A stretch of 33,989 nt of DNA from Ardenticatenaceae bacterium (GCA_020634495.1 JACKBR010000048.1:1-33989); one strand, 5' to 3'; shown: positions 8,615 to 17,168, counted from the stretch's first letter. Numbers and translations are program-made. Notes: generated by a model not told the origin, from the sequence alone.

Positions 8615-8771
8615 GATTAACACTAATTTTATTTGGAATCTCTCTTTTAGATGATTTTCCACTATTATTTCTAAATTTGGCGGCATTATGATGAAATATG
8701 GTAACTGGGTTTGATGTGCAAAAGGGTTTGAAAAAGGCCTTCAATAGTAAAATTCATATGGACATTGGTTT

Positions 8772-9670
8772 ATGAACGAATCATCTAAAGGATTGCGGGA
8801 CGCAGCAGCTATTGTGTTGAAGAATAGCCATTGCTCTAAACTCGCGGATAAATAGTTAGGAAATTCAAAACGCCAGCTCGCTGATATTCATGGCGAAACG
8901 AAAAACACAATAAACGCAAGAATAAGCGAAGATATTCTTCAGCGCGGTCAAAATTCTTTTGTTTGTAAGAGCTTCCCCCCTCCGCCAGCACATGTTCCAT
9001 TGAGAACAACCTTTGCTGATGATGAATATATCGTTCCTCGTCAAAAGATCACAAGCATTTCAAACTAGTGTTAGTTTTCCCCCGACGATTTTGTCGATAA
9101 AATGCAGGAAACATGGTGCCACTCACGGTTTCTTTCAAAATTTTTTCCTCGCTTACGTTTCAAAAGATAGGCTTGCTGAATCCAGATGCGTCTTTTTTAT
9201 GTCCCGTACCCCTGAGGAAACTGAAAAATTTAAACAAGTCGTTAGTTGAATTGTCAAACATGGTAATAAATTGTTAAGGTTCACAAGAGGAAAAATTACC
9301 AGTGTTTACAAATACTGTATATACTGCTCTTTGGGTTTTGGTGGCCATGTTGACAACAAAGATTGGAACCTCTTTTCGCTAGGAGATAGTGGATTTATTC
9401 AAAGTGTAATACGAGAATTGAACGAGGAAATAGCACCTGATTTAAGCTCGTTTGGTCTAAGGATGATTATGAGTTGCGAATGATTGCGCCATAGCTTATG
9501 ACTCCACAAACCATTAGGTAGAAGACATTTCCATCCACTTTTGTTCTTTAAAGAGAAATCAAATCAAAGCATTTTAGCGGGGCAAGTTGAATTTGATAAA
9601 GGGAAAAATCAGTAAAAAAACTGGCTTGAGACTGGTCAATTTTAGTTCCATGTCTAATGATTTTGCTGGA
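8772..9670 (+). pseudogene. Broken HARE-HTH / NUDIX fusion-like gene in AT-rich island
   Basis: From ATG 8772 the frame reads GLRDAAAIVLKNS, a TAG at 8853, then KRQLADIHGETKNTINARI...QRGQNSFV. The KTxxTINARI...I pattern resembles the HARE-HTH winged helix of restriction and chromatin-linked proteins. After a frame change near 9070, one frame runs from 9013 to 9483 with a single TGA at 9247. Its end carries LGFGGHVDN, then VIRELNEEIAPD, a NUDIX-like box with a GGH start and REL-EE core but with extra residues between. NUDIX-like pieces (AYDSTN, then LETG) continue in shifted frames to about 9670. I infer one gene, HARE-HTH then NUDIX, damaged by at least two stops and several indels. The middle part is not recognised. 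The 8615-8771 stretch before it holds nothing I can name. Confidence 0.45.
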
Positions 9671-9784
9671 AGTATGAGTATTGGTCGAAGATAATTATCT
9701 TGAATTTGTTTAGTTCTCAACTTGAGACTTCTTGCCGACATTCTGTCAACATCTAACTTTAGATTCGGAAAGCATATAAATTAT

Positions 9785-10335
9785 ATGTTAGTAGTGGGAT
9801 TTGTTGGCAGGTCTAAATCCGAAGCACTGTGTTCGGGTGCTTGCTGATGAATTTGGCTTTGTGTTGGTTCCTGTTCTAAGGTGATGCAAGAATTAATTGG
9901 ATGTGACCCTTATAGAAACTGCCGTTTCGCAGGCACCTTCAAGAAGAAGGGTTGAAGCTTATTTCACAGGCAGATGGTCATCGAAAACTTGCTGAAGCAA
10001 TTGTAGAGTTTATGCAGAATAGCAACGGAACTAAATTTGTGCTTGATGGTCTTCGATACTTAGAGACACTTGACGCTTGAGAAATTACTTGGTACGCATA
10101 TTACGACTATCTACATTGGTGGGGCAACAATTGACAGGCTTCATATGCTGCACATCAAGCGAGAAAAGGAATAATTTGCAACTTAAGAGAATATATTAAT
10201 ATGATAATATCATCCAGCAGAAAAAGCCGTAGGTCGATTTATTCAGCGCGAGCAGACATCGTTATCTATAATCACGGTTCAGGAATCATATTTATGGCTC
10301 TTCAAGAATTTTTCGCAAATGAGCCACCATTATGA
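9785..10335 (+). pseudogene. Broken P-loop nucleoside/dephospho-CoA kinase-like gene
   Basis: Joining frames gives MLVVGFVGRSKSEAL (a Walker A region, normally GxxGxGKS, with one Gly apparently altered), then LADEFGFVLVP and CSKVMQELI, GLKLISQADGHRKLAEAI, FVLDGLRYLETLDA (the Walker-B-like VLDG strand), TTIYIGGATIDRLHMLHIKRE, and finally RADIVIYNHGS ending at the TGA at 10333-10335. The order matches dephospho-CoA kinase-type small AAA/P-loop kinases. At least four frame changes fall within 560 bases. The 9671-9784 gap before it is AT-rich with no gene seen. The stop overlaps the next start (ATGA at 10332), so this and the methyltransferase were once translated together. Confidence 0.45.
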
Positions 10336-10994
10336 ATGATGCATGGCCTTTTGAAAACACCCACAGAGACACGAACAAATCTTATCCGGCACGCCACCTT
10401 CTCAGAGTTACTAGCCCAAAAAATCATTAAATTAATAACGTCTATATCTGATGTGGGTTCTAGTCGATTAATAGAAATAGGATGTGGAACAGGCATTCTT
10501 GCGGGGATGTTGGCTCCTAAAATATCCGAATTGGTGGGAATAGATACTGCACCTCAATGTATTGAGCTTGCAAAAAGAACACAACAAGATTTAACCAATA
10601 TCAAGTTTTTGGTACAAAGCGCCAACGCCGCTAACAGCAAACTTTACAGATGAATTTGATATTGCAGTCGCGCATATACTTCATGTGATTGAAGATATTG
10701 ATACTTGCCTGGCGAACATATCTCAAATTTTAAAAAGAAAACTGTACTTTTATTTTTACAATCCCTCATCCATGTTTTTGGGCTGAAGTGAAAACAGATT
10801 TTAGAAATGTAGATTATGAATATATCAAACCCGCTTCCTATAAGTTTCCTTCGTTATTGCAAATGATAAAAATCCTTTGGCCCCATGTGCCCTATGTACA
10901 CCGACCCATTGAGGTCTATTTTGAGCAACTTAATCAAAACAATTTAAGAGTCATAAATTTGTATGAACCTATCCAGATTCAAATTTATCAATGA
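10332..10994 (+). pseudogene. Broken class I SAM-dependent methyltransferase
   Basis: The start is ATG 10332, overlapping the previous stop, or a later ATG in frame with 10336. The clear part reads RLIEIGCGTGILAGML (motif I, SAM binding), then ELVGIDTAPQCIELAKR (motif II, acidic D). A shift near 10635 gives FDIAVAHILHVIEDIDTCLANISQILKR (motifs IV-V, of the methyltransferase 11/BioC-like class). A second shift near 10775 gives the C-terminal part that ends at the TGA at 10992. The rejoined length (about 215 residues) is normal for a small-molecule methyltransferase. The substrate is unknown. The DNA is AT-rich and lacks ACGGCCGT. Confidence 0.6.
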
Positions 10995-11012
10995 AATATA
11001 GTAGAAAATGCC

Positions 11013-11042
11013 AAAAGCAACCTGGTTTTTTGCTCTTTTTTT
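11013..11042 (+). terminator. Weak terminator-like hairpin
   Basis: AAAAGCAA (11013-11020) can pair with TTGCT-CTTTT (from about 11030) across a short loop. A run of T follows, just after the methyltransferase stop. The stem is short and imperfect. Confidence 0.3.
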
Positions 11043-11060
11043 GTCAAAAGGCAGGTTAGT

Positions 11061-11914
11061 ATGGTTCTAAAGAAAAGACGTACGAACTAATATTTACCAT
11101 AATTACGTTTGTAGGAATTTTGGCCTTGGCTCGGTTATCATTGGACTTTACTTGGTTATATCTTTTGCAGTATTTACCGAACAAGCCCTCTCAAACGAGC
11201 CATAGGCTGCAATACTGTCGGTCATGTTATTTATAGCCATTAGCAACTTGGATCGCTATAGAACACTGAAAGGATTGATACCTAAATCTGAGAAAGAAAC
11301 ACGAGAATTGATTGAACAGAGAATTCTAAAACAAATTAGAGCAGCAGCTTTTTTGATGAAAATGCCGTCCCAAACAGCAGCTTTTTTTTCTACAGCTACG
11401 CAGATAGATATAGTCGGAATCACTTTGGGAAATACTACAAAATCATTTGTTAATGACCTTAGTCGAAGATTAGAAGCCGGAGCCCGGATTAGGTTTATTT
11501 TGATCTCAAAGAGGAGGTTGTGTTGGAGCAAGTTGTGCGACGGAAGTTTTGGCAACCACCACCGGAAGCTCAATACTACCGAGACAGGATTAATGCTGCA
11601 TTGACTTTGATACGTATCATAGCAGGAACACAAAATGCTTCTGGGACACTTGAAATCGGGCTATTGCCTTGTGTACCATCTTTGGAAGTATAGTGGTTGA
11701 TCCAGATACTGCTAATGGAAAAGCATTAATTGAAATTTACCATCATAACTCCCAAAAACCTTCCCCCAAGTTTTCTCTTTCAGAGGATAATGATCCTCAA
11801 TGGTTTTTCTTTTTTAAAGAACAGTTTGATTTAATGTGGGAGCAATGTGAAATTCAGTCGCCTTTTGTAAATGGGAAAAAAGGAATCGCTTATACTCTTC
11901 GCTATTCAAATTGA
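11061..11914 (+). pseudogene. Broken two-TM protein with PLD-like/DUF5919-like C-terminal region
   Basis: ATG 11061 reads MVLKKRRTN. A frame change then leads to two hydrophobic segments (GLGSVIIGLYLVISFAVF and AAILSVMLFIAI) separated by an in-frame TAG at 11203. A Lys/Glu-rich helix follows (KSEKETRELIEQRILKQI), then IDIVGITLGNT...FVNDLSRRLEAGARIRFILI. That stretch matches the pattern of a phospholipase-D-like or DUF5919-type domain (IDIxGIxL ... L-x(n)-G-x-x-IR). Two further shifts (about 11510 and 11670) give a tail ending at 11914 (IVVDPDTANGKALIEIYHH...). I infer a membrane-anchored effector or sensor. The name of the C-terminal family is from memory of its pattern. Confidence 0.4.
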
Positions 11915-11962
11915 ATGAGCGAGCTTTTGCACGCGGAATTTAAATGCAACTTTTAAACCTTT

Positions 11963-12601
11963 CTAAAGGGAGCCAAACTGGAGCTGGTAGATGGCGACGC
12001 CGAAGGCAACAGCGACGTTGAGGGAGTTTTTGACGCCGCTCATGGGCAGGGCAAAAACGTGGTCGGCCAGGGCGACAATCTCCGGGTCTACGCCGACTTT
12101 TTCGTTGCCAATGACGAGGAGGATGGGTTGCTTTGTGTTTTCTGGCAAGGTGGCGGTGAAGAGATTTACGGCCGTTTCCCCCTCTTCCAGCACCCAAATT
12201 GCGTACCCATCAGCCTTGAGCTGCTCTACCGCCTGAACACTGTTCCGATGCTGTGTCCAGGGCAGGGCGCTTTCCGCGCCAAGCGCCGTTTTGGCCAGCT
12301 TAGGATGCGTTGGCGGAGCGGTGATGCCGCCCAGGTGCAGATGCTGCACACCCGCGCCGTCGGCCGTGCGCATGATGGCCCCCACATTGTACAAACTGCG
12401 AATATTGTCCAGCAGCAGTTCCAGCTGGCTGAAGCGCGGTGCAAATTGAGGAAATGGTGTTTCTGTGACTTGTGGCCTGGCGGCTAACACGGTTTGATTG
12501 CCACAGTGCGGGCAATATGCGCCTTTTGGATCACCCACGGCCACAGGAAAGCGAAACTGGCACGCCATCGCCTCACACTGCCTGATTTCATAAAGATGCA
12601 T
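11963..12601 (-). CDS. SpoU/TrmH-family RNA 2'-O-ribose methyltransferase
   Basis: The start is ATG 12601, preceded by AGGAA at about 9 bases; a longer reading to 12664 runs through an intergenic repeat. The N-terminus holds a small CEAMACQFRFP ... YCPHCG zinc-ribbon-like element. The SPOUT domain shows NVGAIMRTADGAG (motif 1), VIGNEKVGVDPEI (motif 2) and MSGVKNSLNVAVAFG (motif 3, AdoMet knot). About 212 residues is short for TrmH but usual for the truncated SpoU group. The target RNA cannot be read from the sequence. GC content and the ACGGCCGT word return here, marking the island boundary between 11914 and 11963. Confidence 0.88.
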   Translation of the reverse strand: MHLYEIRQCEAMACQFRFPVAVGDPKGAYCPHCGNQTVLAARPQVTETPFPQFAPRFSQLELLLDNIRSLYNVGAIMRTADGAGVQHLHLGGITAPPTHPKLAKTALGAESALPWTQHRNSVQAVEQLKADGYAIWVLEEGETAVNLFTATLPENTKQPILLVIGNEKVGVDPEIVALADHVFALPMSGVKNSLNVAVAFGVAIYQLQFGSL

Positions 12602-12644
12602 AAACACATTTCCTGCTGGATTTTGTTTGAAAACTATGGGAGAT

Positions 12645-12711
12645 AGATTTTCACAGATGTACACAGGTACAGATCAATAAATCTGTGTAAATCTGCGTTC
12701 ATCCGTGTCCC
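12645..12711. repeat. Dispersed CAGATT-type repeat
   Basis: AGATTTTCACAGATGTACAC and AATCTGTGTAAATCTGCG form a loose inverted repeat of the same family as at 6320. It fills the gap between two minus-strand genes. Confidence 0.65.
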
Positions 12712-12718
12712 AAAAATT

Positions 12719-13228
12719 TCAGGTTCCTACGGTTTGGCTGCGCCCGCTCCAGAAAGAGCACGTCCCGCCAACGGCCGTACTTGCTGCCCCAATTTTTCCC
12801 GCCGTCCCACAACCCGAAAACCTAACTGTTCGTGCAGCTTTACGCTGGCTTCGTTTTCGGGAAAAATGCCTGCTTGCAGCGTCAAATGCCTTCCGCTTCA
12901 GAGCTGTTCAGCAACGTTTGCAGCAGCCGTTTGCCGATGCCCTGGCCCCAGGCCGCCGGAGCCACATAAACGCTCACCTCCGCCACGCCCGCGTAAACGC
13001 AGCGACTGGAAACAGGCGTCAGCGCAGCCCAGCCGACAACCTCGCCATTTTCTGCCGATTTGGCCACAAAGCGGCAGGTCATCATGTGGCTTTTTGTCCC
13101 ACGCTTCCCAGGTGGGCACGGCCGTTTCAAACGTCGCGTTCCCCGGTGGCAATTCCCTCAGCGTAAATTTGGGAAACGGCCGTCCAATCTGCTGTCGCCA
13201 TCGGGTGAATCGTGATTTCCATTTGCAT
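12719..13228 (-). CDS. GNAT N-acetyltransferase, phosphinothricin-acetyltransferase-like (frameshifted)
   Basis: The joined frames begin at ATG 13228 (MQMEITIHPMATADW) and read IYAEGIATGNATFET, EAWD, CRFVAKSAENGEVVGWAAL, VAEVSVYVAPAAWGQGIGKRLLQTLL (the acetyl-CoA-binding Q/R-GxG motif, here QGIGKRL), then GIFPENEASVKLHEQLGFRVVG and a VLFLER end with the stop at 12719-12721. This order matches the PAT/bar-like GNAT group, which acetylates small amines. At least four one-base shifts separate the pieces (about 13190, 13110, 12890 and 12755), while the protein text stays family-like, so sequencing indels are likely. Confidence 0.7.
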
Positions 13229-13307
13229 ACTCGCCTCAATAAACTTTTAGCTAAAGTTGAATCAAAGATTGCGCAATCTGTTGCTAGACCTTGCACTCCA
13301 AAACTGA

Positions 13308-13781
13308 CTACACGACCGGTTGCTGCCTCCCAAACAGCAGCCGTGGGGCAATGATCCCGCCTGCCAACGCTGCCAAAATCAGCCCGGTTTTACAGCATTC
13401 AGCCCGCTTCCCACCAGCACTGGCGTGCTGCCAAACACACCCATGTTGGTAATTTCCAAAATGCCCAGCATTGTGCGAAAAGCAAACGTGCCCGGCACCA
13501 TGGGAATTACCGCCGGAACGGTGAAGATGGCCGTAGGAGATTGAAATTTGCGGGCGAAAAAAAGCCCAAAAAGCCAATTATGGTGGCCGCCAACAAGGTG
13601 GCTGGCTCGATGGGCAAGCCAAGCTGAATGACCCAACTGCGTAGGGCATGGCCAATCGCTGCCGCCAAAGCGCAGCCAGGCAAGGCGCGGGGCGGTACGT
13701 TGAATAAAATAAGCGAAGCCAGTTGCAGCCACCGCCAGACCAAAAGGCATCCTCCAGTAAAACTTGCAGCAGCGGATTCAC
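13308..13781 (-). CDS. ThrE_2-type subunit of a threonine/serine exporter (frameshifted)
   Basis: A small membrane protein of about 155 residues is read from a GTG start at 13781 that overlaps the stop of the ThrE-like gene (GTGA). Joining three frames gives LLQVLLEDAFWSG, LFNVPPRALPGCALAAAIGHALR, LAATIIGFLGLFFARKFQSP, then the family-typical VPAVIPMVPGTFAFRTMLG and a last helix LILAALAGGIIAPRLLFGR. These match the split ThrE exporter, in which the second subunit supplies the remaining helices. Breaks lie near 13740, 13560 and 13385. The overlap and order with the next gene support co-translation. Confidence 0.75.
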
Positions 13782-14596
13782 AGTGACACCCCTGTCAGGC
13801 TGATGGCCAGCAGCAGACCCAGTGCAATGGCCAGCGAAATAAGCAGGCCGGTGACACCGCGCGTGATGCCCGTAACCAGATGGCCACGAATCAGGTCTTG
13901 GGCCGCATTGATCAGCGGTACGCCGGGTACCAACAGCAAAACGGCCGCTGCCAGGGCTATCTCTGATTGATTGCTTAATTTGAACAATCCGGCCGTGCTG
14001 GCCAGGCAACCGGCCACAAAAGCGCAGGTTACCACCACCAACAGCGGGTTGAAGTAGCGTTGGGTAAGCTCCTGGCGCAAAAACATGGCTACGGCTGAGG
14101 CCCCAAAGGTAATGCCGAAGATAATCCAGTCGCCGCCAAACAAGCGACTGAAAGCGGCACAGGCCAAGCCCACCATGATTACTACCAGCCAGCGGTTGTA
14201 GCTGCGCGGCATCTGGTCAATTTTCTTTAGTTCGGTACGGGCTTGAAAGTGATCCACCTCGCCGCTGATGATGCGGCGGCTGAGATCGTTGAGCGCCGTC
14301 ACTTTGCCCAGATCAACCCCCAGCGAGGTGACGCGCCGCAGCTTCGTGCGAAATTCTGAGCCGCTGGAGGCGGTGATGGTTATGACGTTGGGTGAAACGA
14401 GAATGTCGAGCCAATCGCAGCCCAGCCCGGTGCCAATGCGGTGGACGGATTCTTCAACGCGCTGGCTGGTGGCCCCGTGTTGCAGCAGCATTTGTCCCGC
14501 CCACAGGCTCAGGTCGATAATGTCGCGCAGTTCGTGGTAGGCAAGCGGCCGTTTATGGCTTAGTCTGTCAATGTCGTCAGTTTGTGATGTGATCAT
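13778..14596 (-). CDS. Threonine/serine exporter ThrE-like protein
   Basis: The 272-residue intact product begins at ATG 14596. The N-terminal cytoplasmic domain has the family signature LLQHGATSQRVEESVHRIG and CDWLDILVSPNVITITA. About five membrane helices follow from residue 130 on. In Corynebacterium ThrE the two halves are fused. Here the C-terminal half is a separate overlapping gene, as in many bacteria. The predicted role is export of Thr, Ser or related amino acids by the proton gradient. It is the last GC-rich gene before the second AT-rich island, whose border lies at its start codon. Confidence 0.88.
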   Translation of the reverse strand: MITSQTDDIDRLSHKRPLAYHELRDIIDLSLWAGQMLLQHGATSQRVEESVHRIGTGLGCDWLDILVSPNVITITASSGSEFRTKLRRVTSLGVDLGKVTALNDLSRRIISGEVDHFQARTELKKIDQMPRSYNRWLVVIMVGLACAAFSRLFGGDWIIFGITFGASAVAMFLRQELTQRYFNPLLVVVTCAFVAGCLASTAGLFKLSNQSEIALAAAVLLLVPGVPLINAAQDLIRGHLVTGITRGVTGLLISLAIALGLLLAISLTGVSL

Positions 14597-14700
14597 AATT
14601 ATTTTATATGAGCTATTAGCGAGATCGGCTTTACCATATCATGTAGTTTTTAAAATTTTACATCTTTTGAAATCAAATCTTATTTTGTCTAAAAAGTTTG

Positions 14701-14731
14701 TTGACATATTTGGGATATTTTTTTGTACATT
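14701..14731 (+). promoter_or_regulatory. Sigma-70-like promoter
   Basis: A perfect TTGACA (14701-14706) is followed at 19 bases by TACATT (14726-14731). The spacing is long, so the exact -10 is uncertain. It precedes AAGGAG and the ATG at 14784. Confidence 0.4.
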
Positions 14732-14783
14732 ATTTCCGTTCTTGTTCCTTCTCAAAAACCATCTACTAAGGAGACATAAAGTA

Positions 14784-15255
14784 ATGAGCAAACTAGGAAC
14801 TCTTATAGATATTGCCAGTTTAGGGTTAGATATTGGGCAACATATTGAACTGCAAAAAAATTAAAGAGCAACAAGCAAACATGGCTATGAATCAACTTAA
14901 TGAAGCTGTTCGTAAGGCAATAGTTGAATCAGCTAGGAATGAACTTTTTTAAATTAAAAAGAGTTGCCGAAAAAGCTCAAGTTATAGCCGATCTCAAAAC
15001 GCTAAGGTTGCTGGGGGACGTTCAAATTGCTCTCTCTTCAGTTGGAAGATATGGGTATTATTCCAGATATGTTCCCAGAAATTCGAGATAAAGAGTACTG
15101 TATTGAAGTAATGGATACCTGATAAATGTGAATTTAAGTAAATATATGAATGTGTTAAGTGTTGATGATGCCCAGAAGCTACAAATGCAGCGAAATCAGC
15201 ACTTAGATTGCCTGATTACACTTATTATCTTGAAAAAGAACCCTATCGTGCGTGA
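14784..15255 (+). pseudogene. Small helical protein of unknown function (several frameshifts)
   Basis: The start is ATG 14784 with AAGGAGA about 10 bases upstream, a strong ribosome binding site. Joined frames read MSKLGTLIDIASLGLDIGQ, KIKEQQANMAMNQLNEAV, ARNELFKLKRVAEKAQVIADL, IIPDMFPEIRDKEYCIEVMDT, NLSKYMNVLSVDDAQK and LPDYTYYLEKEPYRA. The central part looks like a long amphipathic helix. Breaks fall mainly in A or T runs (about 14863 and 14945), which favours indel error or slippage. I do not recognise a family. The AT-rich composition and absence of ACGGCCGT set it apart from its neighbours. Confidence 0.4.
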
Positions 15256-15400
15256 GTACCGAGACGCGTTAAGTATAGTGGAGAATAAAAAGCTGAAAAA
15301 AAAAGATATGGTGGGTTAAGAAATAAGATGCGATATTCTGATTTTAATAGAAAACTGACAAAGGGGCCAGCTTTTTTTATTTGGAGCAGTCCTGTAATTC

Positions 15401-15652
15401 TTGCATTTCATGGATTCCAGTAGTTTTCGCGGTCTCACTGTAGTTTTCGCGATTATAGCTGTGGTTTTGGCGTTTGCTTTTTGGAAACTTTATCAAAGCA
15501 ACCATAATCGTTATCTAAATTATAACCAGTCAGTCAGTATTGTAGAGGCAATTAACGAAAAGGTTGACTTGGATCAATTCGAGTTTATTGAAAAACAGGT
15601 ACCCGATCAGGTTGAAGAGGTCGAGAGATTAAAAGCAATGACGAGCAAATAG
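15401..15652 (+). CDS. Small membrane protein of unknown function
   Basis: One membrane helix near the N-terminus (GLTVVFAIIAVVLAFAFWKLY) is followed by a charged tail (EAINEKVDLDQFEFIEKQVPDQVEEVERLK). No ribosome binding site precedes the first in-frame starts (TTG 15401, ATG 15410). ATG 15328 in another frame reads MRYSDFNRKLTKGPAFFIWSSPVILAF and could be the real beginning after one indel near 15415, giving a protein with two hydrophobic segments. Family unknown. It is paired with the small gene upstream. Confidence 0.4.
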   Translation: MHFMDSSSFRGLTVVFAIIAVVLAFAFWKLYQSNHNRYLNYNQSVSIVEAINEKVDLDQFEFIEKQVPDQVEEVERLKAMTSK

Positions 15653-15742
15653 TGAATTCATTTTTTTTATTTGCTTGACGGGAGTCCTCAATTAAATTGA
15701 GCTTAATCTTTATTTAAAATTAAAAGTGGTAGAGAACTGATA

Positions 15743-15785
15743 AGTGAAGAGTAAAAAACAGTACATCTCATTTTTACTCTTCACT
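15743..15785. repeat. Perfect 15-bp inverted repeat
   Basis: AGTGAAGAGTAAAAA (15743-15757) pairs exactly with TTTTTACTCTTCACT (15771-15785) around a 13-base loop. It lies between the small membrane gene and the insertion sequence and may act as a terminator for either strand. Confidence 0.6.
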
Positions 15786-15814
15786 TTATGTTTTCACTAG
15801 GGTGTGTTGACATT

Positions 15815-16306
15815 TCAACGCAGCCAAATTAACGAACTTACAAAATGTAAAAAGCCGAGATAGCGGCTAGCCAGCTTGTCAAAACGAGAAAAGACACGGC
15901 GATAATGTTTGATTTTGTTGATAAAACACTCCACCAAATGACGCTCACGATAAAGCCACTTATCGTAAGGTCGCTCCGCCTTTTCACCTTTGGCTCGCTG
16001 ATGCGGCGGGATAACGGGTTCCATTTCCTGCACAACCACCCAGTCATAGAAATCCTGAGCCGCATAGCCTCGGTCAGCAATGATTCGGTCGAAGGGCAAA
16101 CCGTCAACGAGAAGCACGGCTTGACCAATGTCCGAATCCTGCCCGGCAGTCAGGTGCAAACGCAACGGATTGCCCAAACCATCGACTATGACATGAATCT
16201 TGGTGGTGAACCCACCACGACTACGTCCCAGCGCTTGTGCCTCCTGGCCACCGCTTTTTTTGTGCCCCGGCAGCGCAGGGATGTGCCCGCACAATGGTGC
16301 TGTCAA
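15815..16306 (-). CDS. IS5-family transposase, C-terminal frame
   Basis: This frame carries the rest of the DDE domain: GRSRGGFTTKIHVIVDG, PFDRIIADRGYAAQDF (second Asp), EPVIPPHQRAKG, and YRERHLVECFINKIKHYRR with the catalytic Glu in the Y-R-E-R signature (YRERHLVE), then RVFSRFDKLASRYLGFLHF. The ATG at 16306 lies inside the overlap and is probably not used by itself. The protein should be a fusion with the upstream frame. Its stop lies in the left terminal repeat. Confidence 0.85.
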   Translation of the reverse strand: MTAPLCGHIPALPGHKKSGGQEAQALGRSRGGFTTKIHVIVDGLGNPLRLHLTAGQDSDIGQAVLLVDGLPFDRIIADRGYAAQDFYDWVVVQEMEPVIPPHQRAKGEKAERPYDKWLYRERHLVECFINKIKHYRRVFSRFDKLASRYLGFLHFVSSLIWLR

Positions 16307-16583
16307 TCAGCCCATTTTCCATGTCGGGGTCGTCAGCGAAATGGGTCAGCATCCGTTCCCACACACCTTGGTCGCACCAGCGGGCAAAGCGTTTGTAGAC
16401 GCTGTTCCATTTCCCGTATTCGCTTGGTAAGAGCCGCCATTGGGAACCACTGCGGCTCATCCAGAGCACGCCTTCGACGAAGCAACGGCACTCTGCCTCA
16501 TTACCGATATAAACATTCCGGTCTGATTTCAAGAATGACCGGATTTTTGTCCATTGAAAATCGTTTAATCGTACAGTTGACAT
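16221..16583 (-). CDS. IS5-family transposase, N-terminal frame
   Basis: ATG 16583 begins MSTVRLNDFQW. The N-terminal DUF4096-type region follows, with WMSRSGSQWRLLPSEYGKW and VYKRFARWCDQGVWERML. The first catalytic Asp is in GLIDSTIVRAH. At an A7 tract (16255-16261) the reading leaves the family, and the second frame takes over with SGGQEAQALGRSRGGF. The step needed is +1 in the direction of translation, so one A fewer would make a single open frame. Either slippage or a homopolymer error explains it. Confidence 0.85.
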   Translation of the reverse strand: MSTVRLNDFQWTKIRSFLKSDRNVYIGNEAECRCFVEGVLWMSRSGSQWRLLPSEYGKWNSVYKRFARWCDQGVWERMLTHFADDPDMENGLIDSTIVRAHPCAAGAQKKRWPGGTSAGT

Positions 16584-16621
16584 GAGACAATTTTACAATC
16601 TTTCTCAAATGTCAACAGAAC

Positions 16622-17168
16622 CTAACTATAGTAAAAAGCGCCGGGAAAATCCTCTGCCACTTGCTTCTTTTTGCCGCTCCATTCGTGAATGTTGATGCGG
16701 TAAACGGCCGTTCGCTTCAATTCTTCTGGGGTAATGCCGCGATAATGCACGTCTGGGCGCAGGTGCGGGGCATATTTGTCTAGCAAAAGTTGCAGGCCAT
16801 GTTTGGCTTCAACGGGGTCTTCGATGGTAACGGCCGACCCAAACACCGTCACCCCACTGTACTCCACGCTAAACTCCAGCGCTTCGTCCGCGGGCAGCAG
16901 GCGGCCCATCTCAAAAACCGTGAAGCAAATTTTGGCTTCGCTGGCCAGATTGGCAGCGGTGCGGCCCACTCGTGCCGTGTGCGGGTAAATGGCCTGGGCT
17001 GCCTCGTCGTAGACAAACAGGTTGCTGTTTAGGAATGGCTGGTCGCCCTGGGCGGTGGCTAAACGCCAACGGCCGCACGATGCAGCATCGCGAATCCAGG
17101 CTTCATCCCTCTACGGCGCGGTCGCTGCGCCGGACTTCTGTTTTAGGAAGGGTTGTGTAATCTTTCAT
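16622..17168 (-). CDS. Pyridoxamine 5'-phosphate oxidase-family (FMN split barrel) protein, frameshifted
   Basis: ATG 17168 begins MKDYTTLPKTEVRRSDRAVE. After shifts near 17105 and 17060 it reads LHRAAVGVLAT, QGDQPFLNSNLFVYDEAAQAIYPHTARVGRTAANL, then VCFTVFEMGRLLPA-like text, EYSGVTVFGSAVTIED and HYRGI. This matches the NimA/PNPOx-like group, which binds flavin and reduces or senses small molecules. It is about 180 residues when joined. The stop (16622-16624) lies at the edge of the IS right end, so the insertion may have replaced the original C-terminus. Confidence 0.7.

Larger units (their letters stand above)
15799..16623 (-). mobile_element. IS5-family insertion sequence
   Basis: The element is about 820 bp. 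Imperfect terminal inverted repeats (AGGGTGTGTTGACATTT at 15799-15815 and AAATGTCAACAGAACCT at 16607-16623) match at 15 of 17 positions. The two transposase reading frames fill it. A TA on each flank (15798-15799 and 16623-16624) could be the target duplication, which is short in this family. The size and two-frame layout match the IS427/IS1031 groups. The right end overlaps the stop codon of the neighbouring flavin-binding gene. Confidence 0.8.

Noticed and set aside
16255..16261. Classic -1 programmed frameshift (A-AAA-AAG) in the transposase
   Set aside because: The slippery word is present in the right phase, but the second frame lies in the +1 direction, so a -1 step does not reach it.
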